The notes: a model not told the origin generated them from the letters alone. Numbered from the stretch's first letter, positions 48,844 to 58,180 are shown. The stretch: DNA of 64,000 bases from Alphaproteobacteria bacterium (GCA_016869715.1 VGDM01000004.1:62001-126000); one strand, 5' to 3'. Numbers and translations are program-made.

Positions 48844-50739
48844 ATGTCCGAGGCCACGAAATATGACGCGACCCATGCGCGCTGGAAGCGCGACCCCGAA
48901 GCCTATTGGGCAGAGGCTGCGCGCGGCATTGATTGGGACCGCGCACCGCGGCGGATTTTCGATACCTCGATGGGCGTTTATGGGCGCTGGTTTCCCGATG
49001 CGGCCCTGAATACCTGCCATAATGCTGTGGACCGCCAGGTCGCCGCCGGGCGCGGGCAGCAGGATGCGATCATCTATGACAGCCCCATGACGGGGCAAAT
49101 TCAGCGCATCACCTATGCCGAATTGCAGAACCGCGTGGCGAAGCTGGCTGGCGCCCTGGCCGCGCGTGGCATTACCAAGGGCGATCGCGTCGTGATCTAT
49201 ATGCCGATGGTGCCGGAAGCGGCGATTGCCATGTTGGCCACCGCGCGGCTTGGCGCCGTGCATTCCGTCGTTTTTGGCGGCTTCGCGGCGGCGGAACTCG
49301 CGAGCCGCATTGCGGATGCCAAACCGAAAGCGATCATCAGCGCATCCTGCGGCTTGGAGCCAGGACACGTCGTCAAATACAAGCCGCTGCTGGATGAGGC
49401 AATTGCGCTTTCGCCGCATAAGCCATCCTGCGTGCTGATCCTGCAACGTCCGCAAGCGCCTTGCGATCTGACGCCGGGACGGGATGAGGATTTGCTGGCG
49501 GTGGAGGCAGCCGCCGCGCCGCACCCTTGCGTTTCTGTCGCCGCCACTGATCCGCTTTATATCCTGTACACTTCAGGCACCACCGGCCAGCCCAAGGGTA
49601 TTTTGCGCGATAATGGCGGGCATGCCGTCGCGCTGCATCATTCCATGGAACTGGTCTATGGCATGAGGCCCGGCGATGTTTATTGGGCGGCTTCTGATGT
49701 CGGCTGGGTGGTGGGGCATTCCTATATTGTCTACGCGCCGCTGCTGGCCGGCTGCACCACCGTCGTGTTTGAAGGCAAGCCGGTTGGCACGCCTGATCCG
49801 GGCACCTTCTGGCGCGTCTGCGCTGACCATGGCGTGAAGCTGCTGTTCACCGCGCCCACCGCCATTCGCGCCATCAAGAAGGAAGACCCGGATGGCGTTT
49901 TTCTGAAGAAATATGATTTGTCGAAGCTGGAAGCGCTTTATCTGGCGGGCGAGCGTTGTGACCCTGATACAATCATTTGGTCAGAACGGCTGTTGCAAAA
50001 ACCCGTGGTGGATCATTGGTGGCAGACCGAAACCGGCTGGACCATCACCGGCAATTTCCGGGGCCTCGGGCTTTTCCCAACCCGCGCCGGTTCCGGCGGC
50101 AAACCCGCGCCCGGCTATGATGTGGTGGTGCTGGATGAGGCCGGCCAACCGGTTCCGCGCGGGCAGATTGGCAGCCTTGCGGTGAAGCTGCCCTTGCCGC
50201 CATCAGCCTTGCCGACACTCTATCAGGCCGATGAACGTTTCAAGGAAGCCTATCTGTCGCATTTCGCAGGCCATTACAGCACTGCCGATGCCGGGATGAT
50301 TGACGAAGAGGGCTATGTTTCGGTGATGAGCCGGACGGATGACATCATCAATGTCGCGGGCCATCGGATTTCGACAGGGGCGATGGAAGAAGTGCTGGCA
50401 GCGCATCCCGATATCGCCGAATGCGCCGTGGTTGGCGTGCGCGATACGCTGAAGGGGCAGGTGCCACTCGGCCTGGTGGTGGTGAAATCCGGCGTGAACA
50501 AGCCAGAAGATACGCTGGCGCGCGAATTGGTGGGGCTGGTGCGCGAGAAGATCGGCCCCGTTGCTGCCTTCAAGGATGCGAAGGTGGTAGCGCGGCTGCC
50601 GAAAACACGTAGCGGCAAGATCCTGCGCGCCACTATGCGCAAGATCGCCGACGCCGAGCCCTATACCGCGCCGCCCACCATTGATGATCCGGCAATATTG
50701 GATGAGATCACGGCCGTGCTGAAACGGGCGATGCGGTGA
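48844..50739 (+). CDS. prpE: Propionyl-CoA synthetase / acetyl-CoA synthetase family ligase
   Basis: YTSGTTGQPKGILRDNGGHAVAL; SDVGWVVGHSYIVYAPL; WWQTETGW; KTRSGKILRATMRKIADAEPYTAPPTIDDPAILDEI resembles the PrpE C-terminus. Confidence 0.9.
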   Translation: MSEATKYDATHARWKRDPEAYWAEAARGIDWDRAPRRIFDTSMGVYGRWFPDAALNTCHNAVDRQVAAGRGQQDAIIYDSPMTGQIQRITYAELQNRVAKLAGALAARGITKGDRVVIYMPMVPEAAIAMLATARLGAVHSVVFGGFAAAELASRIADAKPKAIISASCGLEPGHVVKYKPLLDEAIALSPHKPSCVLILQRPQAPCDLTPGRDEDLLAVEAAAAPHPCVSVAATDPLYILYTSGTTGQPKGILRDNGGHAVALHHSMELVYGMRPGDVYWAASDVGWVVGHSYIVYAPLLAGCTTVVFEGKPVGTPDPGTFWRVCADHGVKLLFTAPTAIRAIKKEDPDGVFLKKYDLSKLEALYLAGERCDPDTIIWSERLLQKPVVDHWWQTETGWTITGNFRGLGLFPTRAGSGGKPAPGYDVVVLDEAGQPVPRGQIGSLAVKLPLPPSALPTLYQADERFKEAYLSHFAGHYSTADAGMIDEEGYVSVMSRTDDIINVAGHRISTGAMEEVLAAHPDIAECAVVGVRDTLKGQVPLGLVVVKSGVNKPEDTLARELVGLVREKIGPVAAFKDAKVVARLPKTRSGKILRATMRKIADAEPYTAPPTIDDPAILDEITAVLKRAMR

Positions 50740-50795
50740 GCATTTTCAAGCCAAGTGGAATCACTTGGCTGCTCGGAAAATGTGATCAAAAATAG
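50738..50795 (+). repeat. Nested palindromic intergenic repeat
   Basis: GAGCATTTTCAAGCCAAGTGGAATCACTTGGCTGCTCGGAAAATGTGATCAAAAA: inner stem AGCCAAGTG/CACTTGGCT (9 bp, loop GAAT), outer CATTTTC/GAAAATG (7 bp). Confidence 0.85.
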
Positions 50796-50801
50796 CTTAT
50801 T

Positions 50802-51230
50802 TTAGTCTTCAATCCCATCGCGGTTTTCGATGGCCATGAAGGTCGCGGTCAGGAAGGCGATCAGCCTTTCCTGATCGGCGGTCACCGCGAAGATTTCCGT
50901 CTGCACGAGGCTGAGCGTGCGCCCGGCCTTCAGTACCTTTCCGCGCGCGATGATGTGATTTCCCACAGCGGGTGCCAAGAAATTGATTTTCATTTCTGTC
51001 GTCAGTACGCCGCGATTGGCAGGCATGAGACTGAGCGCAGCATAACCTGCTGCGCTATCGGCAATGGCGGTCAAGGCGCCGCCATGGACAAAACCATGCT
51101 GCTGCGAAAGCTCTGGCTTTGGCGTGAGTGAGATTTCAACCTCACCGGGCGCGATACGCGTCATCTCCGCACCAAACAGCCGCATCAGCCCTTGCTTGGC
51201 GAAGCTGGTGCGAAGGCGGGTTTCCACCAT
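50802..51230 (-). CDS. PaaI family thioesterase
   Basis: LSQQHGFVHGGALTAIADSAAGYAAL...MKINFLAPAVGNHIIARGKVLKAGRTL hotdog motif. Confidence 0.92.
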   Translation of the reverse strand: MVETRLRTSFAKQGLMRLFGAEMTRIAPGEVEISLTPKPELSQQHGFVHGGALTAIADSAAGYAALSLMPANRGVLTTEMKINFLAPAVGNHIIARGKVLKAGRTLSLVQTEIFAVTADQERLIAFLTATFMAIENRDGIED

Positions 51231-51241
51231 GCCGATGGCGC

Positions 51242-51964
51242 CTATTCCACCGCAAGATTGGCGTAGATATTCTGGATATCGTCGTGGTCATCCAGCATAT
51301 CGAGCAGCTTCATCACATCCTTGGCGCGTTCCTCATCCAGCTGGAGGCCATTGGTGGACCACCATTCAAGCCTGGCCGCTTCCGCCGTACCAAAGCGCGC
51401 TTCCAGGGCATCACGCACCGCGGCGAAGTCTTCCACACTGGTGGAAACCTCATGCCCGTCTTCGGTGCTTTCCACATCCTCGGCGCCGGCTTCAATCACG
51501 GCTTCCAGCATGGCATCGGCCGAGGCGATATCCGGCTTGTAGCGCAGCACGCCCTTCCGTTCGAATTGGAAGGCGACCGAGTTCGTCTCCCCCAGCGTAC
51601 CGCCATTCTTGGCGAACATAGACCGCAAATCGCCACCAGTGCGGTTGCGGTTATCGGTCAGCGCTTCGGCGATGATCGCAATGCCATGCGGGCCATAGCC
51701 TTCATAGCGCACTTCCTCGTAATCCTCGCCCTGCCCGGCGGTCACCGCGCGCTTGATGGCGCGGTCAATCGTATCGCGCGTCATATTCGCGGTCAGCGCG
51801 GCCTTCATCGCAGCGCGCAGCCGCGGATTGGCCGCCGGGTCGGGCAGGCCAATCTTGGCGGAGACAGTGATTTCGCGAATGAGCTTGCCGAAGACCTGCG
51901 CCTTTTTCGCACCCTGGGCAGCCTTGCGGTGCATGACGTTTTTCGCGTGGGAATGGCCGGCCAT
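51242..51964 (-). CDS. YebC/PmpR family transcriptional regulator
   Basis: [60 protein letters not shown]. Confidence 0.96.
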   Translation of the reverse strand: MAGHSHAKNVMHRKAAQGAKKAQVFGKLIREITVSAKIGLPDPAANPRLRAAMKAALTANMTRDTIDRAIKRAVTAGQGEDYEEVRYEGYGPHGIAIIAEALTDNRNRTGGDLRSMFAKNGGTLGETNSVAFQFERKGVLRYKPDIASADAMLEAVIEAGAEDVESTEDGHEVSTSVEDFAAVRDALEARFGTAEAARLEWWSTNGLQLDEERAKDVMKLLDMLDDHDDIQNIYANLAVE

Positions 51965-52087
51965 TGCCGTAACTTCCATATGTGTATGTAAGAAACCGAC
52001 GCGGCTTATATCCCTTGACGGGGGGGACGCCAAGCGCGCGCGGGGCGCCCGGCAACCGCTGTGCGGCCCAAGGGGGCGCCGCTTCAG

Positions 52088-53349
52088 TCAGAAGGCGCGC
52101 AAATTATCCCGGAACTGGGTGAATTCATAAGCCCGTCGCACCAACCCGCGCGCCTGCAGCGCCGGTACCAGCCCATCGGCAACCTCGGCAATTGCGCGGC
52201 GGCTGACATTGCCGAGCGACAGCAAAAGCCCATCACCGCCGGCTTCTTCCATCGCATCAGCCATCTGTGACGCCACGGCATCGGGTGTGCCAATCAATTC
52301 AATGGAACCCGGATTGCCGCGATAGGCGAACATGGCCTGGCGCAGGCTGCGCTTGCCGGCGAAGCGGCGGAATTCATCCAGCAATTGCTGATGCCCATTG
52401 GTCCAAAGATTAAGCTGATCCACCGGCGTATCCAGATTATATTAGCCGAAATCAATATTAGTGATCTTGCCGATATGGGCGAGAAGATTTGGTACCTGCG
52501 CTTCTGCCCGTGCGAGGCGATGACGATGCCTGAGCGTCGCTTCTTCCATGGTATCGCCAAGCTCTGGCACCATGGTGAACAGCACCTTGATGTCATCGGG
52601 GTTGCGCCCGGCAGCAATGGCATGGGCGCGCACATCATCGCGATAGGCGCGCATGCCGGCGGCCCCCTTCACACTCGCGACGATTGTGTCGGTATGCTGC
52701 GCGGCAAAGCGCTGGCCACGCGCGCTGGCGCCGGCCTGGGCAATCACCGGGAGCCCCTGTACGCAAGGTCCGGAATTGAGCGGCCCGCGAGTCTTGCACC
52801 ATCTGCCTTCGAAATTCACCGCATAGACCTTGGTGCGATCCACCAAAACGCCGCTATCCGTATCGGCCAGAATTGCGCCGGGTTTCCAACTATCCAAAAG
52901 CGCATTGACTGCCGCCATATATTCATCGGCCATGTCATAGCGCAGATCATGTTCCGGTATGCCAAGCAGGCCGTAATTCATGGCCGCGAAATCGATGCTG
53001 CCGGTGACCATATGCAGCCGATGCGGCCATTGGAAACTTGATCCAGGCTGGCGACCAGGCGCGCCAGCAAATAGGGCGGATAGGCGAAGATTGATAAGGT
53101 CGGCACAATGCCAATCCGGCTGGTGGCCGCTGCCATCAGGGTTACGATCACACTCGGGTCCTGGCGCGGCACGGAGAGACCGTTGCGCAGATAGATCTCG
53201 CGCGTGCCGCCGAAGCTTTCACCGATATAGCTGCTATCTTCAATCAACAGATAATCAAAGCAGGCGCGTTCCAGCGCGCGTGCCATGTCGCAAAACAATT
53301 CCGGCACGCGCCAATCACGCCCAATAGCGCCAGTCCAGGGCTCGCCCAA
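52088..53349 (-). pseudogene. LLM class flavin-dependent oxidoreductase (NtaA/SnaA/DszA-type monooxygenase), disrupted
   Basis: Three ORFs (52978-53349, 52442-53011, 52088-52423) form one protein; frameshift at NGRIG|(WN)MVTGSIDFAAMNYG and in-frame TAA at NIDFG*YNLDTPVDQLNLWTNG. Confidence 0.85.
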
Positions 53350-53468
53350 GGCCTACACTGAAGCACCATGCAAGAACCAACCGCGGTGAAACTGTTTGGG
53401 CATGCGGCATGTTCCTGACCTGAGGAATATAAGGTAAGGACAAGAAACACCGTGAATGGAAGTGGCGC

Positions 53469-54287
53469 TCAGCCGGGCAAGATTGGCTCCAACCCACCGC
53501 CGATACGCAAGGGCGCAACCCGGCGCGCAAGCCCAGTCGCGTCATCCGTCTCCACAAACAGCCCGCAGATCGTCACCTCATTTTCAGCCGGGGCCAGCCG
53601 TTCCGCCGGCACCTTGCGCCAGAAGCGGATCGAAGCGCCGGCCTTTTGCATGCCGATCACGCTATCATAATCGCCGCACATGCCGGTATCGGTTTGAAAC
53701 GCCGTGCCGCCCGGCAAGACGCGATGATCAGCAGTCGGCACATGCGTGTGAGTGCCGATCACCAGGCTCACGCGGCCATCGAAACTATGGCCCATGGCCT
53801 GTTTTTCCGATGAAGCCTCCGCATGGAAATCAATGATGATGGCTTGCACCGTGCCTTGCGGGCCCAGGCTATGCTGCGCCAATTCCGCCTGAATGGCGCG
53901 GAAGGGATCATCCAGAGGTTCCATGAACAAGCGCCCCATGGCCTGCAACACCAAGGCGCGCCTGCCATCGGCCAGCACCGCCACCACCGCGCCCCTCCCC
54001 GGCGTGCCGGGCGGGTAATTCAGCGGGCGGATCAGGCGGGGTTCGCCCTCAATATAGGGGATGATTTCCTTGCGATCCCAGGCGTGATTGCCAAGCGTCA
54101 GCACATCAGCGCCCGCGATGAACAAGGCACGCGCCATCTCCGGCGCCAGACCAAAGCCGTGGGAGGCGTTTTCCGCATTCACCACCACAAGATCGAGCCG
54201 AAGTTTTTCGCGAAGCCCGGGCAAGGTTGCGATCACAGCATCACGCCCGGCGCGGCCAACAATATCGCCAAGGAACAGCAGCCTCAC
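53469..54287 (-). CDS. TIGR00282 family metallophosphoesterase (YmdB-like; probable GTG start)
   Basis: RLLFLGDIVGRAGRDAVIATLPGLREKLRLDLVVVNAENASHGFGLAPEMA; GNHAWDRKEI; IGTHTHVPTADHRVLPGGTAFQTDTGMCG. Confidence 0.94.
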   Translation of the reverse strand: MRLLFLGDIVGRAGRDAVIATLPGLREKLRLDLVVVNAENASHGFGLAPEMARALFIAGADVLTLGNHAWDRKEIIPYIEGEPRLIRPLNYPPGTPGRGAVVAVLADGRRALVLQAMGRLFMEPLDDPFRAIQAELAQHSLGPQGTVQAIIIDFHAEASSEKQAMGHSFDGRVSLVIGTHTHVPTADHRVLPGGTAFQTDTGMCGDYDSVIGMQKAGASIRFWRKVPAERLAPAENEVTICGLFVETDDATGLARRVAPLRIGGGLEPILPG

Positions 54288-54916
54288 ACGGGGTCTCCAC
54301 AAAGAATGACGCCCGCTTCGGTGGCGATCAAGGGCAGGCGGAAATCCTGCGGCCCCGCCGGCACTTCGGGCATTTCCTGCCCGGCATAGGCGATGCCGAT
54401 GGCTGATGCACCCGGCAGCGCGGCGAGTGTGCGGTCATAATAGCCCCCACCATAGCCAAGCCGGCGCCCGGCGCGGTCAAAGGCCAATAGCGGCAGTAGC
54501 AGGATATCGGGGCGCAAATCCTCGCCAGAAAAGGGTTCTGAGGTACCCATGGGCCCAGCACGCAACGCCGCGCCGGGCGCCCAGGCACGAAAGGACAGCG
54601 GCTGGCCGCGCGGCGGCGTGACCGGCAAGGCCAGGCGATGCCCGTCTGCGGCCAGGGCGAGCATCAGGGGGCGCGGATCCATCTCCTCCCCCATCGGCCA
54701 ATAGCCGGCGATGATGGCTCCCGGTGCGGGGGTATGGTGGGTCAATAGGGCCTCGGCCAGGCGCATCGGCGCATCGGCGCTGACCAGCGCTGCCCGCTTG
54801 GTGCGCGCCAGCTTGCGCGCCGCGGCCTTGGCGTCCCGCAGGGCGGTATCCGATGGGGCGGCGGCTGTGGCCTCGGTCACGCGGGGTTCCTGCTGGCAAA
54901 AAGGGTGCGGAGCCAC
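54284..54916 (-). CDS. fau: 5-formyltetrahydrofolate cyclo-ligase (true start probably the internal GTG at VTEATAAAP)
   Basis: PDILLLPLLAFDRAGRRLGYGGGYYDRTLAALPGASAIGIAYAGQE. Confidence 0.94.
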   Translation of the reverse strand: MAPHPFCQQEPRVTEATAAAPSDTALRDAKAAARKLARTKRAALVSADAPMRLAEALLTHHTPAPGAIIAGYWPMGEEMDPRPLMLALAADGHRLALPVTPPRGQPLSFRAWAPGAALRAGPMGTSEPFSGEDLRPDILLLPLLAFDRAGRRLGYGGGYYDRTLAALPGASAIGIAYAGQEMPEVPAGPQDFRLPLIATEAGVILCGDPV

Positions 54917-55066
54917 ATTGGCCGCTGGCGTCTCATCCTCCCAAGGCCTGCGTCAGCAGGTGGGCGCCAGATACCCGAACCACGGCCCGGACAGAGCCAG
55001 CTCCCGGAGGATGTGCATTGGCCCCGGGGATGAATTGCCTGGCGCACCTAGCAGCCCCGCGAGCGT
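54915..55066 (-). ncRNA. ssrS: 6S RNA (boundaries approximate)
   Basis: Canonical zapA-6S-fau position and orientation; minus strand reads CGCCAGGCAATTCATCCCCGGGGCC...CTCCGGGAGCTGGCTCTGTCCGGGCCGTGG...TCTGGCGCCCACCTGCTGACGCAGGCCTTGGGAGG, with the closing stem and bubble style of alphaproteobacterial 6S. Confidence 0.78.
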
Positions 55067-55069
55067 TAG

Positions 55070-55405
55070 TTAGGCTTCCTCAAGCCGCGCGGCAATGGTC
55101 TCAAGCTTTTCCGCGAGCCGGACCAGACCATCGGCGAGCGCGGGGTCGGGCGTGGGGGCTTCGACAACAACGGTGCCGCCGGCCTTCAGCGCTTCATTTT
55201 CCGCTTTCAGATCCATTGCCTCATCGGCCAATTGCAAGGCGGCCAGCAGCAGCATGCGCGTTTCGCCAAACTGGATGCCCATGGCCTTGAGGGCGGAGAT
55301 ACGCTGATCCACCTCGGCGGCCATATTGGTCAGGTGCTTTTCCTGACCATCCTGGCAAGCCACCGGATGGGCATAGCCGCCGACACGGACCGTGACCTGC
55401 GCCAT
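55070..55405 (-). CDS. zapA: Cell division protein ZapA
   Basis: MAQVTVRVGGYAHPVACQDGQEKHLTNMAAEVDQRISALKAMGIQFGETRMLLLAALQLADEAMDL. Confidence 0.94.
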   Translation of the reverse strand: MAQVTVRVGGYAHPVACQDGQEKHLTNMAAEVDQRISALKAMGIQFGETRMLLLAALQLADEAMDLKAENEALKAGGTVVVEAPTPDPALADGLVRLAEKLETIAARLEEA

Positions 55406-55614
55406 CAGCCGTCATGCCCCAGATTGGCGCGCAGCTTGGCGATGGAGGCCTCGAGCCGGGTAGCGAGGGCAGCAACAGCGGCCTTCGGCACCATATCGCC
55501 TTCAACGGGTGGGGTGGTGGCACGGCGGGCTTCCACGGCGCGATTAAGACGTTCCAGGGCTGCTTCCAGCCGGATCATCGCCGCACCCATTGTGTCAGCT
55601 TGCTGCTCGCTCAT
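55405..55614 (-). CDS. Small coiled-coil protein (DUF4164-like)
   Basis: MSEQQADTMGAAMIRLEAALERLNRAVEARR...LATRLEASIAKLRANLGHDG; immediately upstream of zapA. Confidence 0.65.
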   Translation of the reverse strand: MSEQQADTMGAAMIRLEAALERLNRAVEARRATTPPVEGDMVPKAAVAALATRLEASIAKLRANLGHDG

Positions 55615-55693
55615 GCTTTTCCAAATGCCTTGGCGCCAAGACTTCTTGCGGCTAAGGGATCGTTGAAATGCTTGGCATGCAAAGGCCTCTGGG

Positions 55694-56146
55694 TCAATGG
55701 TAGAGGCGTTTCTGAAGCGGCCCGCGATGGTGGTGCATGGGCGCGGGCAGGCCGCATGGGCACTGCGTGTCGCGGCCGGGCGGCCCGTGCTGCTGCTCTC
55801 GGCGCCCGGTGCAGCGCTGAATGCGGGGCCAGGCTGGTTCAAATCCGTGCTGGACCAGGCGGCGGCTGAACATCCCGGCGCGAACTTTACCGCCGTGCTG
55901 GATTGCGCAGCTGCCCCAGGGGCCGCGCTGGCGGCCTTGCGGGCCGGGTTCAAGCTGCTGGTATTCGATCTCGCGCATCCTGCCGCCGAAAGCGTACTGG
56001 GCGCCGCCGCCGAAGCGGGGGCCGAGGTTTTGGGCACCAGACCGATGGCGCTCGATCTCGGCACGCTCGATCCGCGCCGGCGGGATCATGAAAGGCGCAT
56101 TACTGCGCTTTTCGCCACAGTGCCGCCACAGGACCAGCCGAGATAA
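55694..56146 (+). CDS. Hypothetical protein
   Basis: 150 aa ORF MVEAFLKRPAMVVHGRGQAAWALRVAAGRPVLLLSAPGAALNAGPGWFKSVL; no recognised domain; divergent from zapA. Confidence 0.6.
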   Translation, partial: SMVEAFLKRPAMVVHGRGQAAWALRVAAGRPVLLLSAPGAALNAGPGWFKSVLDQAAAEHPGANFTAVLDCAAAPGAALAALRAGFKLLVFDLAHPAAESVLGAAAEAGAEVLGTRPMALDLGTLDPRRRDHERRITALFATVPPQDQPR

Positions 56147-56218
56147 CGAGCTCGTGACAGGCAATGCCGGCTGGGCTATCGCCACATCCGCCTTTTGAGC
56201 AATGAAAAGGAACCCAAG

Positions 56219-57139
56219 ATGAAGCTGACGCGTCGCGTGAAGGAAATCCTCTCCTGGTATGAAAGCGACACACCCGGCACCAAGGCGAATCTCGCCCGCA
56301 TCCTGATGGAAGGGAAGCTGGGTGGCACGGGGCGCATGGTGATCCTGCCGGTGGATCAGGGGTTTGAGCACGGCCCGGCGCGGTCCTTCGCACCGAATCC
56401 AGCGGCCTATGATCCGCATTATCATTTCGAATTGGCGATTGAAGCGGGGCTGAATGCTTATGCCGCGCCGCTTGGCATGATTGAAGCCGGTGCCGCTACT
56501 TTCGCGGGTTCCATCCCGACCATCCTGAAAGTCAATTCATCCAATAGCCTTTCCACCACCAAGGATCAGGCGGTGACTGCGAGCGTCGCCGATGCACTCC
56601 GCCTTGGGTGTTCGGCAATTGGGTTCACCATCTATCCGTCATCCGAATACCAGTTTGAGATGATGGAAGAACTGCGCGAATTGGTGGAAGAAGCCAAGGC
56701 AGCCGGGCTCGCTGTGGTGGTCTGGTCCTATCCGCGCGGGCCGATGCTGGATAAGAACGGTGAAACCGCCTTCGATATTTGCGCCTATGCCGCCCATATG
56801 GCCGCGCTGCTGGGGGCGCATATCATCAAGGTAAAGCCGCCCACCGATGTGCTGAGCCTGGATGCCGCAAAAAAAGTTTATATTGAGCGCAAGATTGATG
56901 GCAGTGACCTCGCGAGGCGCATCAGCCATGTGGTGCAGGCCTGTTTCAATGGTCGTCGTCTTGTTGTGTTCTCGGGCGGTGAGGCGAAGGGTACGGATGC
57001 GCTGCTCGCTGAGGCGCGCGCGATTCATGCCGGTGGCGGCAATGGGTCAATCGTTGGGCGCAACGCCTTCCAGCGCCCGAAGGATGAGGCGCTGAAGCTG
57101 CTCGGCCAGATGATCGAAGTCTATGAGGGCAAGGCCTGA
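56219..57139 (+). CDS. Class I fructose-bisphosphate aldolase (archaeal/DhnA type)
   Basis: MVILPVDQGFEHGPARSFAPNPAAYDPHYHFELAIEAGLNAYAAPLGMIE; HIIKVKPPTDV; RLVVFSGGEAKG; IVGRNAFQRP. Confidence 0.95.
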   Translation: MKLTRRVKEILSWYESDTPGTKANLARILMEGKLGGTGRMVILPVDQGFEHGPARSFAPNPAAYDPHYHFELAIEAGLNAYAAPLGMIEAGAATFAGSIPTILKVNSSNSLSTTKDQAVTASVADALRLGCSAIGFTIYPSSEYQFEMMEELRELVEEAKAAGLAVVVWSYPRGPMLDKNGETAFDICAYAAHMAALLGAHIIKVKPPTDVLSLDAAKKVYIERKIDGSDLARRISHVVQACFNGRRLVVFSGGEAKGTDALLAEARAIHAGGGNGSIVGRNAFQRPKDEALKLLGQMIEVYEGKA

Positions 57140-57180
57140 GGGTCGGCCCGCGGGGCGGCGCGCGCCGCCCGGCTTGACCC
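57140..57180. terminator. Strong GC palindrome, probable fba transcript end
   Basis: GGGCGGCGC|GCGCCGCCC, an 18-bp perfect palindrome at 57153-57170, flanked by GGGTC...GACCC (57140-57144/57176-57180); no U-tract. Confidence 0.55.
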
Positions 57181-57229
57181 GTAACGCTATGCGGGCCGAA
57201 AATGGCCGCGTGTCAAGGCGGCTTTTTGA

Positions 57230-58180
57230 ATGACAGATGATTTTAGCGCGACGGGCTTGGATTTCACTCTGCCCGTGGCGGCGCGTGGTTATCGCTGGTG
57301 GTATCTGGATGCGCTTTCCGATGATGGTGCGCATGGCATTACCATCATCGCCTTTCTGGGCACGGTATTTTCCCCCTGGTATGCTTTTGCGCGGCGTGGT
57401 GGCGGTGGCGATCCGCTGAACCATTGCTGCATGCATGTGGCACTTTACGGCAAGCCGGCACGCTGGGCGATGACGGATCGACCACGTGGTGCGCTCAATC
57501 GTGGTGCTGATTTCCTGCAAATTGGGCCAAGTGCCATGCGCTGGGATGGCAGCAAATTGCTGGTTGATCTTGCGGAAGTCACCGCCCCGATTCCGGGCAA
57601 GTTACGCGGGCGTGTGGCGCTTTATCCTGAGGCACTATCGCATCGGGCCTTTCGCTTGGATGGCGTGGGGCGGCATCATTGGCAGCCGATTGCACCGCGT
57701 TCGCGCGTGGAGGTTGCTTTTGACAATCCTGCGCTGCACTGGTCCGGCTTTTCGTATTTTGACACCAACACCGGCATCGCGCCGTTGGAAGAGGATTTCC
57801 TATTCTGGGATTGGTGCCGCGCGCCCATGCCGGAAGCCACCGCGATTTTGTATAATGCGTCGTGCCGGGATGGATCGGCGCAATCACTCGCGCTGCAGGT
57901 GAGCCGCGCCGGCGAGGTTGCCGATATGCCGATCCCCCCGCAGGCCGTGATGCCGCCTGGACTGTGGCGCGTCGCGCGCCCGACACGATCTGAAGATGGC
58001 ATGGCAGAGCTGGTGCGCGCTTTGGTGGATGCGCCGTTTTATACGCGATCCGAAATTCGTACGCGGCTATTGGGGCAGAATGCCATTGCGGTGCATGAAA
58101 GCCTGGCCTTGAACCGGTTTGATAATCTGGCGGTGCAGGCGCTGATGCTGCCCTTCAGAGTGCCGAGGGCGCGGGGCTGA
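57230..58180 (+). CDS. crtC: Carotenoid 1,2-hydratase (hydroxyneurosporene synthase)
   Basis: GYRWWYLDALSDDGAHGITIIAFLGTVFSPWYAFARRGGGGDPLNHCCMHVALYG; ALHWSGFSYFDTNTGIAPLEEDFLFWDWCRA. Confidence 0.93.
   Translation: MTDDFSATGLDFTLPVAARGYRWWYLDALSDDGAHGITIIAFLGTVFSPWYAFARRGGGGDPLNHCCMHVALYGKPARWAMTDRPRGALNRGADFLQIGPSAMRWDGSKLLVDLAEVTAPIPGKLRGRVALYPEALSHRAFRLDGVGRHHWQPIAPRSRVEVAFDNPALHWSGFSYFDTNTGIAPLEEDFLFWDWCRAPMPEATAILYNASCRDGSAQSLALQVSRAGEVADMPIPPQAVMPPGLWRVARPTRSEDGMAELVRALVDAPFYTRSEIRTRLLGQNAIAVHESLALNRFDNLAVQALMLPFRVPRARG

Noticed and set aside
55820-55860. tRNA-like T-loop (GGTTCAAATCC)
   Set aside because: Lies within the 55694-56146 ORF and lacks the remaining tRNA arms.
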